DNA of 64,000 bases, taken from positions 4,724-68,723 of the forward strand of contig DATGID010000023.1 of NCBI GenBank assembly GCA_035307385.1, read 5' to 3'. Below are positions 34,601 to 43,197 of the stretch, in pieces. The translations under genes and the position numbers were made by a program. Positions within the stretch are counted from its first letter, which is position 1, and every line of letters begins with the position of its first letter. Source of the stretch: DATBHW01 sp035307385 (lineage in GTDB: Bacteria > Chloroflexota > Ktedonobacteria > Ktedonobacterales > DATBGS01). Under the pieces are notes generated by a model. The model was not told the origin of the DNA, did no database searches, and saw only the letters and a program-made list of their open reading frames with translations.

Positions 34601-35876
34601 GGTCGGCGGCGGTCTCCGGCCTGCTGGCCCACCAGAGCAGTTGGGCTTGCGTTCCGGCAAACAACAGCAGCGCGCAGGTTGGCAGCCAGGTGAGCAAATT
34701 CGCCAGCCCGCCCAGGTGAGCATCCTGAGCTTGCAGCCAGCCAGGAAGCGCCAGCAGCAAGCCGCCCGGAATGAGCAGCAGGATGAGGCTCACCCCCAGC
34801 GCGGCCCACCACCAGCGCGGCGGGCTGGGAAGGTGACGCAGCGCTAGCCAGAGGGTGGCCGCAGGCAAAAGGAGGGTAATCAGCCCCCAATACCAGGTGA
34901 CGGGGAAGGTGAGCAGCAGCGCCACCACCAGCAGCCCCAGCGAAAGCAGTTCGCCCACGTCCGGCTTGACCAGGCGACCACGCCACCACATGAAGGCCAG
35001 CGTGGCCGCCAGCAGCACGCCACCAACCGCTTCGGCCAGCAGCACCGCCCGCGCCAGACCGACGCCAGCGATCAGCGGAGGCAGCGGCTGCGGCTGAGCG
35101 GGATAGCCGAGAAACAGCCGGGCCACCGCCCCCACCAGCGAGGTGTTGGAGTAGGAAGGCGCAGCCGTGCGCTCTTCGGCTTGTACCGGCCCCAGATAGA
35201 CGGCATAGGCGGCGGGGTGCAGCACCACCAGCGACACCAGCAGCCCCGCCAGCACGGTCAGCGCGCCGGTCAGCGCCTCACGCCACTTGCGCCAGAGCAG
35301 CGCGTGCAGCAGCAGGGCTATCGGCCAGATTTTGACGAGCGCCGCCAGTCCGAGCAACACACCTGCCCAGCCGCCGCGCTGACGACGCCCCAGCACCCAC
35401 GCGCCAATCAGCAGCGCCGTCACCGCCTGCCCCAGATTATGCGAGCCAATCGCCAGCAGAGCGGGTGTCCAGACCAGGCTCCCCACCACGAAGAGCGCCA
35501 TGCCGCGCAGCAGCCTCCAGCGCAATTCGCGCACGATCAGCAGGCCGCTGAGCAGATAGGCTGCCAGCGACACTAGCCCCCACAGCAGCGCGCCACCTGC
35601 CTGGGAACCAAGGGCAAAGGGCAGAAAGAGCAGAATAGTGAAGGGCGGATGCGCGTCATAGAGACTGATGCCGGGACAGAGGCTCTGTCCGCTGGACGAA
35701 AACAGCAGAAAGTAAGGCTGTTCGCTGCGCAGCGCGCGCTGCGCAGCAAGATAATCCTGGCAAAAATCCGTGCCTGCCTGGCTCGACTGCGCTACCAGCC
35801 AGACCAGCGCGGCCACACCCACTCCCAGCAGCGCAGCCCAGCCCAGCCTGGCAAGCAAAGCGGGCGATGGTTTCAT
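34581..35876 (-). CDS. GT87/DUF2029-type membrane glycosyltransferase
   Basis: The ATG at 35876 overlaps the stop of the upstream phosphatase gene (ATGA), so it is the translationally coupled last gene of an operon. The 431-residue protein has about 11 membrane spans, an early external acidic segment (GTDFCQDYLAAQRAL) and YDAHPPFTILLFLPFAL, as in polyprenyl-phosphate-dependent GT87 mannosyltransferases. It probably transfers a sugar to an external lipid or glycan acceptor. The exact acceptor is unknown. Confidence 0.8.
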   Translation of the reverse strand: MKPSPALLARLGWAALLGVGVAALVWLVAQSSQAGTDFCQDYLAAQRALRSEQPYFLLFSSSGQSLCPGISLYDAHPPFTILLFLPFALGSQAGGALLWGLVSLAAYLLSGLLIVRELRWRLLRGMALFVVGSLVWTPALLAIGSHNLGQAVTALLIGAWVLGRRQRGGWAGVLLGLAALVKIWPIALLLHALLWRKWREALTGALTVLAGLLVSLVVLHPAAYAVYLGPVQAEERTAAPSYSNTSLVGAVARLFLGYPAQPQPLPPLIAGVGLARAVLLAEAVGGVLLAATLAFMWWRGRLVKPDVGELLSLGLLVVALLLTFPVTWYWGLITLLLPAATLWLALRHLPSPPRWWWAALGVSLILLLIPGGLLLALPGWLQAQDAHLGGLANLLTWLPTCALLLFAGTQAQLLWWASRPETAADLTPSSC

Positions 35877-37105
35877 TCGGCCCCCACAGGTGCTTGCCGG
35901 TGAAGGGTCAACAGGGTTACGTCGTCTTCCTGTTCCCAATCGGCACCAGTGAAGGCGGCAAGCTGATTCATCAGGAACGGGATAACATCAGAGCCGCCGC
36001 GCGCTTCCTGAAGCAGCGACTTCAGGCGTGGGAAGCCAAAGAGTTCACGCTGGGGATTGTGCGCTTCGACCAGGCCATCGCTGTAAAAGAGCGCGCTTTC
36101 TCCGGGGGCCAGCAGCGTCTCGCGTTCTTCATAGCGCATGCCGGGCATCAGGCCCAGCGGCATGCCCGTGGCGCGCAGTTCGGAGACTGCGCCGTGGCCC
36201 CAGCGATAGGGCAGATCGTGCCCGGCGTTGGCATAGCGCAGCACGCCGCTGATTGGGTCCAGCAGCGCATAAAAACAGGTGATGAACATCGAGCGCGGAA
36301 TATCGGGATAGAGCAGATCGTTGACGCGGCGCAAGACTTTGGCCGGGTCCACCAGTCGCCGGGCGGCGGCGCGCAAGACGCTGCGCGTCATCGCCATCAC
36401 CAGCGCGGCGGGCACGCCCTTGTCGGTCACATCGCCCACCACCAGGCCCAGCCGCCCATTCCTGAAGGGGATGAAATCATAGAAATCGCCGCCCACAGCC
36501 CGGGCGGGCTGATAATGCGCCGCCATCTGCCAGCCAGCAGGCACGGGCACATCTCTGGGCAAAAGGGTTTGCTGAATCAGCCGGGCAATTAGCATCTCGT
36601 GCGCCAGCCGCTCGCGTTCCTGAATGGCCGCTTCGCGCTCCTGAACCAACTGCGCCACGTGGACGGCTGGCGCGGTCTGAGTCGCCAGCGTGTTCAGCAA
36701 GCCGCGATCATCCAGCGAATAGTCCTGCGCGCCGCGCCGTGGCCCCACGTGCAGCAAGCCCACCAGTTCGCCCTGGCTGAGCAGTGGCACAATCAGCTTC
36801 GCGCCCGCCTCGCGCAAGGCGCGCAGTGTCGGCGAATCCAGGCTGAGCTTTTCGATGTCGACCGGGCCGGGCGCGCTGAGGAAATAGGACACGATGGGGT
36901 CATCGGGCTGAATCTTATCGACCAGCACCAGCGGTTGCCGGGCGCGAGCCAGCCGTCCTGGCTCGCCTTGGGGCGGCTTGGGCACGATTTTGCCGCTTTG
37001 CGTAATCCAATAGGCCAGATCAGCGGTGGGCATACGCAGCATACCGGGGTCGGGCGCGCGGCGGCCCGGCCAGAGTTGTTTGAGCGCGTCTGCGAGTTTC
37101 GCCAT
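35873..37105 (-). CDS. GAF-SpoIIE (PP2C-type) serine phosphatase
   Basis: The 410-residue protein has a GAF-like sensor domain (about residues 25-155), a helical linker EREAAIQERERLAHEMLIAR and a SpoIIE phosphatase domain. Metal-binding motifs are visible: VGGDFYDF, GDVTDKGVPAAL, YANAGHDLP, FYSDGLVEAHN and DDVTLLTL. RsbU-type phosphatases of this kind release anti-anti-sigma factors. The gene follows the seven-span gene by 6 bp and overlaps the GT87 gene by 4 bp, so membrane sensing and dephosphorylation are probably coupled. Confidence 0.92.
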   Translation of the reverse strand: MAKLADALKQLWPGRRAPDPGMLRMPTADLAYWITQSGKIVPKPPQGEPGRLARARQPLVLVDKIQPDDPIVSYFLSAPGPVDIEKLSLDSPTLRALREAGAKLIVPLLSQGELVGLLHVGPRRGAQDYSLDDRGLLNTLATQTAPAVHVAQLVQEREAAIQERERLAHEMLIARLIQQTLLPRDVPVPAGWQMAAHYQPARAVGGDFYDFIPFRNGRLGLVVGDVTDKGVPAALVMAMTRSVLRAAARRLVDPAKVLRRVNDLLYPDIPRSMFITCFYALLDPISGVLRYANAGHDLPYRWGHGAVSELRATGMPLGLMPGMRYEERETLLAPGESALFYSDGLVEAHNPQRELFGFPRLKSLLQEARGGSDVIPFLMNQLAAFTGADWEQEDDVTLLTLHRQAPVGAE

Positions 37106-37111
37106 GCGCGT

Positions 37112-38464
37112 TTATCCCTTCTTCTCCGCTGTTTGGGCTGCTGGCTGGTTTTCTGCTGACTGCGCTTCCTGGCTGGCATCGCTGGGCACGCACAGCCAGA
37201 GCGCCAGATAGGTGGGCTGCATCGTCTCCTCGATGACGGCCCCCAGGTGTTCGCTCAAACGCTGCAAATCGACCTCATCGCGCAGGCTGGCGCTGAAGGC
37301 GGCCATCAGCCGCCCGGCCTGATATTTCTGGCGATAGAAGCGACGATCAATTACCGCCTGGACACGCCGCCGCAGCGGGGCAAAGAGCGCGGCAATCGCG
37401 GCGGTGGACCCCAGGATGGCAACGCCGGATGTTTCGGTGAGGATGCCACGCAAGAGCCATCCGAGCAGAATGACGCACACGACATAGACCAGCGCCAGCA
37501 AAGCCGTCAGCACGGTATAGACCAGCACCCGGTTGATGATGGTATCGATGGCCCACAGCCGATAGCGCAGAATCGAAAAGCCGATGGTCAGGGGAATGAG
37601 CAGGGGAATGAAGTTTGCCACCAGCAAAAGCGCCTGATAGACCGAGCCAGGCTGGCGCAACGAGGCAAAGAGCAGATCAGGCACCCAGAAGCCTCCGCCC
37701 ACCACGGCAGCAGTCACGCCCAGCACAATCCACTTGGTCTGCTGGCGCTGCACCACGCTGGAGACGCGCCAGTAGCGGTACGCCTGCGCGAATGCCAGCA
37801 GCAGGACCAGCCCAAACCACGCCAGGCCGGTCAGCGGAATGGGCCAGGTGTTGATGGCGGCAGGTGTGCCGGGCAAAAAGACACTCAGCAGCGCCGAGGC
37901 GGCATAGAGCGCGACCAGCCCGATTGCCCACCAGGGAGCCAGGCGTCCGCTGGGAAAGAGCGCAAAGACCAGAAAGACCAGTCCAAAGGTGACCAGGTTC
38001 AGGGCCAGCGCGGGCGCGCGCCAGAGCGTCTGGCTTTCGGCCAGCACATGCGTGGCGTCGGCTGAACCCCAGCAGAGCAGCAACAGCGAGACGAGCAAGG
38101 CCATCCAGTCGTTCGATTTGCGCCAGAAGATGATGATGCCCACCACAAACCAGAGCAGCGCCGAAGCGACCTGAAAGACCACCAGATAGGTTGGATAGCT
38201 GCCAACCGGCGCGGCCAGGATGGGCGGCACACGCACGTTTTCGGGAGCCAACTGCCCAGAGGCGCAGTTGGCCGCCGGGCAGACGTTCTGATAGTGGTCG
38301 ATGTAGCTGGGCAGCCCGCCGAAAAAGAGGCCCAGGGTGCACAGCGCCAGCAACAGCCACACCAGCCTGACCAGCGCCAGCAGCGCGCCACGCAGGCGGG
38401 TGTTCTCGTCGCTGCGCCAATCGGGGGCGATGATCTCTTCCAGGAACGCATTCGTGGACTGCAT
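37112..38464 (-). CDS. Multi-span membrane sensor-like protein (paralogue of 38659-39987)
   Basis: The ATG at 38464 gives 450 residues; the upstream part of the longer frame is non-coding. There are about ten hydrophobic segments. A cytoplasmic tail follows with VQAVIDRRFYRQKYQAGRLM and DEVDLQRLSEHLGAVIEETMQP. The tail resembles the linker that joins such membrane domains to histidine kinases or cyclases, but no catalytic domain follows. The phosphatase gene 6 bp downstream may be its output partner. Transcription is probably influenced by the 38542-38560 motif. Confidence 0.8.
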   Translation of the reverse strand: MQSTNAFLEEIIAPDWRSDENTRLRGALLALVRLVWLLLALCTLGLFFGGLPSYIDHYQNVCPAANCASGQLAPENVRVPPILAAPVGSYPTYLVVFQVASALLWFVVGIIIFWRKSNDWMALLVSLLLLCWGSADATHVLAESQTLWRAPALALNLVTFGLVFLVFALFPSGRLAPWWAIGLVALYAASALLSVFLPGTPAAINTWPIPLTGLAWFGLVLLLAFAQAYRYWRVSSVVQRQQTKWIVLGVTAAVVGGGFWVPDLLFASLRQPGSVYQALLLVANFIPLLIPLTIGFSILRYRLWAIDTIINRVLVYTVLTALLALVYVVCVILLGWLLRGILTETSGVAILGSTAAIAALFAPLRRRVQAVIDRRFYRQKYQAGRLMAAFSASLRDEVDLQRLSEHLGAVIEETMQPTYLALWLCVPSDASQEAQSAENQPAAQTAEKKG

Positions 38465-38541
38465 ACGATAACTCCTTGCCTGCCAAAGTCCAACCCGATT
38501 CGGCTTGCCTATTCTATAGTACCTGGCGGCTGTCGCGCAAT

Positions 38542-38560
38542 CGTTACGAGAAGCGTTACG
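38542..38560. promoter_or_regulatory. Third copy of the 19-bp repeated motif
   Basis: CGTTACGAGAAGCGTTACG is identical to 4415-4433 and lies between the two divergent seven-span-type genes. A weaker pair of half-sites (CGTAACG and CGTGACG, 11 bp apart) is at 38587-38604. Confidence 0.6.
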
Positions 38561-38658
38561 GAAACGCGCCAGCCAGATTGATCCTTCGTAACGATGGCGT
38601 GACGCTGGTATGCTATGCTGGACGAGAAGGGGCCTGAAGCGTAAAGGAGGAGGAGAGC

Positions 38659-39987
38659 ATGAGTGTTCTGGCCGCCTCAGCGGCTTCCCGAACCCGGCAG
38701 AGCAGCACAGAAGCGCTTTTGCATGGGCACTGGCTGCTGCTTGCGCGAGCGATCTGGCTGGCGATTGCTGGCTTTTGCCTGGTCGTCTGGGCCATCGGCA
38801 TCCCACTCGATTATGCCGATCTTGGAAAGGTCTGTACCGTCCAGCCGTGCGATCAAGACCCCACTGCCGACAGCATTGCCCGGTTCCATGCCTCCGGGCT
38901 TTCGATTGAGTTCTACGCCAGCTATATTGGCACCATCGTTGTGATCTCTTCGCTGCTGTATCTGGTGATTGCCGCCCTGATCTTCTGGCGCAAGTCCAAC
39001 ACCTGGATTGGCCTGCTCACTTCGCTCTTCCTCGTCTCCTATGGAGTTGCCCAATCGGACGGTGATGATGTCATTCAGCACGTTCCGGCGCTGGCGGGAC
39101 CAATCGGCCAACTGCTTCCCATGGGGTTTATCTGCCTTGCCCTGTTCCTGTATCTCTTCCCGAATGGTCACTTTGCCCCGCGCTGGACCCGCTGGGTCGT
39201 GCTGCTCTGGATTCCGTTCTTCTTTGTGACCTCGAATGTGCTGCCCGATGGGGGCTTTGTGCCGCTGCTCTTTGTCTTTCTCGTCATCTCGCTCTACGCG
39301 CAGGTCCATCGCTACCGGCGCGTCTCCACTCCGACGCAGCGTCAGCAAACCAAATGGGTGGTCTTCGGCGCGGCAATCAGCATTCTTGGGTTTGTTGGCA
39401 TTATTGCCGTTGGGCAACTCCTCGGTTTAGGAAATTCGCCAGGTACCTATCCTGGCTTGGTAGGGAACACACTGATCTATGTGGTACAAGCCTGCCTGCC
39501 ACTCTCGCTGGGCATCGCCATTTTGCGTTCGCGCCTGTGGGACATCGATGTCATCATCAACAAAACGCTGGTCTATGGCTCACTGACGGCTCTGCTGGGC
39601 GCGCTGTACGCTGGCCTCATCATTGGCCTGGAAAGCCTGATTGGTGCTGTGACCAACACGGCGAACCAGCCGGTGGCGCTGGTGATTTCCACGCTGGCAA
39701 TCTTCGCGCTCTTTACGCCGGTCCGCAGTCGCATTCAAGCGTTTATCGACCGGCGTTTCTATCGGCGCAAATATGATGCGGAAAAGACGCTGGCCGCCTT
39801 CAGCGCCGCGCTGAGGAACGAGGTTGATCTGACGCAGTTGCGCGAACATCTGCTGGGCGTGGTGCAGGAGACGATGCAGCCCGAGCACGTCTCGCTCTGG
39901 CTGCACGCTCCAGAAGCGCAGCGCGTGGAACCACCGCAGCAGCCAGGGCCGCATGGGTCAGCGCTTGCCGAGCCAGGCAAAGGGTAA
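38659..39987 (+). CDS. Multi-span membrane sensor-like protein (paralogue of 37112-38464)
   Basis: The ATG at 38659 follows GGAGGAGGAG. The 442-residue protein has the same design as its divergent neighbour: external CTVQPCDQD loop, about ten spans, then VRSRIQAFIDRRFYRRKYDAEKTL and EVDLTQLREHLLGVVQETMQP. It ends after a short Pro-rich tail with no catalytic domain. It may control an effector encoded elsewhere or signal with the operon on the other strand. Confidence 0.8.
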   Translation: MSVLAASAASRTRQSSTEALLHGHWLLLARAIWLAIAGFCLVVWAIGIPLDYADLGKVCTVQPCDQDPTADSIARFHASGLSIEFYASYIGTIVVISSLLYLVIAALIFWRKSNTWIGLLTSLFLVSYGVAQSDGDDVIQHVPALAGPIGQLLPMGFICLALFLYLFPNGHFAPRWTRWVVLLWIPFFFVTSNVLPDGGFVPLLFVFLVISLYAQVHRYRRVSTPTQRQQTKWVVFGAAISILGFVGIIAVGQLLGLGNSPGTYPGLVGNTLIYVVQACLPLSLGIAILRSRLWDIDVIINKTLVYGSLTALLGALYAGLIIGLESLIGAVTNTANQPVALVISTLAIFALFTPVRSRIQAFIDRRFYRRKYDAEKTLAAFSAALRNEVDLTQLREHLLGVVQETMQPEHVSLWLHAPEAQRVEPPQQPGPHGSALAEPGKG

Positions 39988-40025
39988 AAGAGGCGGGTGA
40001 TCTGGCGCCAGATCACCCGCCTCTT
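39988..40025. terminator. 38-bp perfect palindrome between convergent genes
   Basis: Bases 39988-40006 are the exact reverse complement of 40007-40025, with no loop. It separates the membrane protein stop (39987) from the small cysteine-rich gene (stop at 40040), and should end transcription from both sides. Confidence 0.8.
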
Positions 40026-40039
40026 CTGCCCCGCTGTGA

Positions 40040-40120
40040 CTAGCAATCACAACCAGGGCAATCACAGGGGCACTGCCCGCATGGGCAATCGCACGGTTCA
40101 GCATAGGCCACAGTTGCCAT
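40040..40120 (-). CDS. 26-residue metallothionein-like peptide with eight cysteines
   Basis: A strong ribosome site (AGGAGGT, five bases before the ATG at 40120) lies inside the end of the merR-type gene, and the frame runs to TAG at 40040. The 26-residue product has eight Cys in its last 18 residues, arranged as CDCPCGQCPC then CDCPGCDC, and little else. This is the composition of a small metallothionein. Overlap with the regulator gene by 23 bp implies translational coupling. It is too short for automatic gene calling. Metal specificity is unknown. Confidence 0.72.
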   Translation of the reverse strand: MATVAYAEPCDCPCGQCPCDCPGCDC

Positions 40121-40595
40121 TGGTTACCTCCTGGATGCCTTCTTCTGAGAAGGCAAAACAACTCATATCCATACACTCATCGAAGGATTGACGGTCGTCG
40201 GGTTGGCAGTTCGCTAACGCGCGCTGATAGCGCTCTACCTCCACGCGAAGGCGGCGTAACTCTGCGATCTCCTGGTCAATGGCCTGTAAGCGCTCATCCA
40301 CCAGGCGCAATAAATCTTCGCGAACCTCCGAGCAGTGAGCATCGGTAGTTCCTTTAAGAAGCTCCTTTGCCACTGGTAAGGGCACGCCCAGCAATCGAAT
40401 ACGACGCAGCAAGACCAGGCGGTTGACTTCAGCCAGGCCATAGCGCCGATACTGATTGCTGCTGCGTTTTGGCGGAGACAAGACGCCCTTCGCCTCGTAG
40501 TAGCGGATGGACTTCGCGTTCACTCCCGTCAGGCGGGCTACCTGACTGATTGTGAGCGGCGCTGTGAGCGCTTCAGTAAATGGTTTTGGGAACAT
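40098..40595 (-). CDS. MerR-family metal-responsive regulator
   Basis: The ATG at 40595 follows AAGGAG. The 165-residue protein has the MerR winged-helix domain (LTISQVARLTGVNAKSIRYY, Arg-Tyr-Tyr pair), then the dimerisation helix. Candidate metal ligands are Cys in AHCSEV, Cys in ANCQPDD, Cys in DECMDMSC and a C-terminal NCGLC. Cys before EV is typical of the ZntR/CadR/PbrR divalent-metal group. Its own promoter has a MerR-type 19-bp spacer, so it is autoregulated. The cysteine-rich peptide gene overlaps its end. Confidence 0.9.
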   Translation of the reverse strand: MFPKPFTEALTAPLTISQVARLTGVNAKSIRYYEAKGVLSPPKRSSNQYRRYGLAEVNRLVLLRRIRLLGVPLPVAKELLKGTTDAHCSEVREDLLRLVDERLQAIDQEIAELRRLRVEVERYQRALANCQPDDRQSFDECMDMSCFAFSEEGIQEVTNGNCGLC

Positions 40596-40620
40596 CGCTC
40601 TCCTTACACCTCCTACGAGA

Positions 40621-40651
40621 AGCATACACCTTCCCATCGTTGGAAGGTCAA
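40621..40651 (-). promoter_or_regulatory. MerR-type promoter with 19-bp spacer and operator dyad
   Basis: On the minus strand, -35 TTGACC (40651-40646) and -10 TATGCT (40626-40621) are 19 bp apart. The dyad ACCTTCC-N7-GGAAGGT (40628-40648) lies in the spacer. This is the architecture that MerR proteins untwist to activate. The half-sites equal those of CueR boxes. The -35 overlaps the stop codon of the gene at 40648. Confidence 0.82.
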
Positions 40652-40917
40652 GGGGGAGCATGCCCACTACGCAGCCGCTCCACCAGCCAGGGCAAGAAGA
40701 CCGCCAGCACAGCCACCCAGAGCGCGGCGGGTGTGCCAAAGAGTTTGCCGAGCAAGAGCGTGCCCAGCCAGCCGCCGAGCAGCGCGGCCAGCGCGCCGAG
40801 TCCCAGCAGCATCAGCCAGCCCTGGCGACCCCAGGATGCCGGGCGCAGGCGGGCGGGCAGTGCCAGCGCGCCAATCGCCACGCCCAACGCCAGCCAGAGC
40901 AGAGAAAGCAGGAACAC
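40648..40917 (-). CDS. Small three-span membrane protein
   Basis: The GTG at 40917 has GAGGAGGG upstream. The 89-residue product is almost entirely hydrophobic with three spans and a Gly-rich middle (LMLLGLGALAALLGGWLGT), like GlsB/YeaQ-type transglycosylase-associated proteins. It starts 18 bp after the hydrolase stop, so it is cotranscribed with it. Its stop codon lies in the next gene's promoter. Confidence 0.65.
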   Translation of the reverse strand: MFLLSLLWLALGVAIGALALPARLRPASWGRQGWLMLLGLGALAALLGGWLGTLLLGKLFGTPAALWVAVLAVFLPWLVERLRSGHAPP

Positions 40918-40935
40918 CGCGCGGCCCTCCTCAGT

Positions 40936-42240
40936 TTATGAACTGGCGCTCAAAACGCCGGTCAGAATGCGATAGAGCTTGCTGCCATCGCCCAGCAGCG
41001 GGCCAAGGCCAAAGCCTGAGCTAATTTCCGTGTGGTGGAAGATGCCGAATTCGGCGAACTCATGCGGATACCCCAGCCTGGTCAGCGCGGCGTCGAAATC
41101 GCGCGATTCGGTGAAGGGGATGTAGCGGTCGTTGTGGTCGTGCAGCAGATAGAGCGGGCAGTGAATCTGTGCCAGAACGCGGCTGGGCGAGAGCGCGTCG
41201 AGCAACTGCTTGAGGGTGGGCGAGAGCGCGGCCAGGTTCTGCTCCACCTGCGCGGGCGTGGCTTCATCGCCAGCCAGCAGATGATAGGCCGCCGCCGCGC
41301 CAGGCGCGGGCAGCGCGCTTTCGGGGTCGGGCAGCGGGTCAGAGTACGGCGGCAGGCTGTCGATCAGCGTCTGCCCTTCGTTGGGCGGCAGTGTTCCGGC
41401 CACCAGATTTGCCATCACCTCGATGGGGTCAGGGTAGGGATTGAACGGGACTTTTTGACCATCGGCCACGACGTAGCGCAGGCCGAAATCGCGTATCACA
41501 TCGGTCACGTTATACAGCGCGCCAAAGGTGACGATAAAGTTCACCTGATCGCGGATGCGCGCATCGGCGGCAGCCAGGCAGGCCAGCACGCTGCCACCGC
41601 TGAAGCCAACGATGCCGATGCCGTGCGGATTCACGCCGGGCAGACGCGCCGCGAAGTTGAACGCCTGAATCACCGAGTCTTCCTCGGCTGGCTCGACCTC
41701 AAAGCCAATCAACTGCGGCGTGGTCATGTTCACGACGACTACGCCCACCCGCGCCAGCGCCTCTGAAAGATTGATAAGCTGGGGGTCGCCGCGATTATCG
41801 CCGACGCCGGGAATCATCACCAGCGCCTCGCGGCTGCCAGGAATGGGCGGCGGCGCGCCAACGGGCGCGTACACATCCAGAAAAACCTGGCCGGCCTGTG
41901 AGGTGATCGTTCTGGTAGTATGCGTGAAGGGTTCGCCTGCCGCGATCAGCACCCCTGGCTGCGTGGCCGAAAGCACGCTGGGCAGCAGCAGCGCGCCGCG
42001 CATTACCGCGCGACCCGCTGGCACGACCGAAAGGAAAAAGCCGAGCAGAAAGAGCAGCGCCAGCACGACCCGCGACGACCACTTACCCCACTGTCGTTTG
42101 CGCCGGGGCCGCTTCGGCGGCGCGTCCCGTGGGATGACGGCCACGCTGGCTGCCGCTGGCTTCGCGCTGGTCAGGAAATCGCCCGCTGCGGCTGGCGCTC
42201 CGTCCTGGGGAGTGGGGGAGTTTTGCTCGCTTTCTGTCAT
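40936..42240 (-). CDS. Membrane-anchored alpha/beta hydrolase
   Basis: The 434-residue protein has a cytoplasmic basic tail, one span (about residues 57-78), and an external hydrolase domain. Catalytic motifs are nucleophile Ser in GIVGFSGGS, the acid in LLHDHNDRYIPF and His in FHHTEISSG. The oxyanion region is MIPGVGDNRGDPQ. The family includes esterases and dienelactone-type hydrolases; the substrate is unknown. Confidence 0.85.
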   Translation of the reverse strand: MTESEQNSPTPQDGAPAAAGDFLTSAKPAAASVAVIPRDAPPKRPRRKRQWGKWSSRVVLALLFLLGFFLSVVPAGRAVMRGALLLPSVLSATQPGVLIAAGEPFTHTTRTITSQAGQVFLDVYAPVGAPPPIPGSREALVMIPGVGDNRGDPQLINLSEALARVGVVVVNMTTPQLIGFEVEPAEEDSVIQAFNFAARLPGVNPHGIGIVGFSGGSVLACLAAADARIRDQVNFIVTFGALYNVTDVIRDFGLRYVVADGQKVPFNPYPDPIEVMANLVAGTLPPNEGQTLIDSLPPYSDPLPDPESALPAPGAAAAYHLLAGDEATPAQVEQNLAALSPTLKQLLDALSPSRVLAQIHCPLYLLHDHNDRYIPFTESRDFDAALTRLGYPHEFAEFGIFHHTEISSGFGLGPLLGDGSKLYRILTGVLSASS

Positions 42241-42464
42241 CCTCGGCCTCCGCGTGGGTGCTCGGGGTTTTCACCCCTCACGAAAACTACGCCTGAAGCG
42301 TGGCATTGCTCTCATCGTTGTTGCTCGTACGCCCATTGGACGGTTGAGCACGTTTCTTTGCAACAGAGCCTCTGCTGTAGACAGCAAGGGGTATACTGGA
42401 ACAAGGAAGGCTTTTTTGGGCTGGAACCTATAAAACGAGTTGTAGGTAAGAAAGAGGCACAACG

Positions 42465-42755
42465 ATGTACGCACGAATCGTGACCGTCCACGCGCAGCCG
42501 GATAAGCTGGATGAGCTTATCGCCATTTACCGAGATTCCATTGTCCCAGCCGCCAAACAGCAGAAGGGGTTTCTGGGGGCCAGACTCTTCACTGACCACG
42601 CCACGGGCAAGGGCTATTCGGTGACCCGCTGGCAGAGCAAAGAAGACCTGGAGGCAGGCGAGGCCAGCGGGTATTATCAGGAACAGATTGCCAAGATTGC
42701 GCCAATGCTCACCGCTGCGCCGACTCGGGAAACCTTGGAGATCAGCGTTGACTGA
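42465..42755 (+). CDS. Antibiotic-biosynthesis-monooxygenase (ABM) fold protein
   Basis: The 96-residue product has the ferredoxin-like ABM pattern: YARIVTVHAQPDKLDELIAI, a KGFLGARLF strand and YSVTRWQSKEDLEAGE. Such small proteins are monooxygenases, heme-degrading enzymes or simple stress dimers. The ATG follows AAGAAAGAGG. A second ABM-like gene, broken by TAG, lies 78 bp downstream. Confidence 0.85.
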   Translation: MYARIVTVHAQPDKLDELIAIYRDSIVPAAKQQKGFLGARLFTDHATGKGYSVTRWQSKEDLEAGEASGYYQEQIAKIAPMLTAAPTRETLEISVD

Positions 42756-42760
42756 CGCGG

Positions 42761-42785
42761 GTGGCGCGTGAATGGCACGCGCCAC
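42761..42785 (+). terminator. Hairpin between two ABM-type genes
   Basis: A perfect 10-bp stem GTGGCGCGTG/CACGCGCCAC with a 5-base loop. No U-tract; it may attenuate or stabilise the upstream message. Confidence 0.45.
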
Positions 42786-42832
42786 ATCACCCAATAGATG
42801 TTTGTCTTAGGATGAGGAAAGGGAACGCAATT

Positions 42833-43126
42833 ATGTACGCAAACGTCCGCAGCCGCAAATTCAAGCCAGGCAAAGTCGTCGAGGCCGCCAGGCAGGTCTA
42901 GGCCAACGTGGTGCCCATCGTCAGCCAGGTACCGGGGTTCATCTCCTTTACCGTGGTGCACACCGGCGAAGACACCTTCACCATCATTGGCCTCTTCGAG
43001 AACAAGGAAGCTGCCGAGCAGGCAGGACCAAAGGCCATCGCCTGGGTCGATGAGCACCTGGGCGACTGGGTAGACGGCCCGGCGCATGTCACCAACGGCC
43101 CTGTGCTGGTCTACCACAAAAAATAG
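42833..43126 (+). pseudogene. ABM-fold protein gene interrupted by one in-frame TAG
   Basis: From the ATG at 42833 (GAGGAAAGG upstream) the frame reads MYANVRSRKFKPGKVVEAAR and meets TAG at 42899-42901. It continues open and family-like (VVPIVSQVPGFISFTVVH, ENKEAAEQ) to a stop at 43126. The total is 97 codons, the length of the neighbouring ABM gene. Only one base separates TAG from CAG or TGG. A recent nonsense mutation, readthrough or a sequencing error are all possible. An in-frame GTG at 42908 could start a truncated protein. Confidence 0.75.
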
Positions 43127-43142
43127 CCTGAGGACGCCCCTA

Positions 43143-43178
43143 TAAGGCCGCGCCCAAAGATGCATGGGCGCGGCCTTA
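43143..43178. terminator. Bidirectional hairpin between convergent genes
   Basis: A perfect 14-bp stem (43143-43156 with 43165-43178) and 8-base loop between stops at 43126 and 43198. Confidence 0.75.
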
Positions 43179-43197
43179 CGATTTTGTACCGGAAGCG

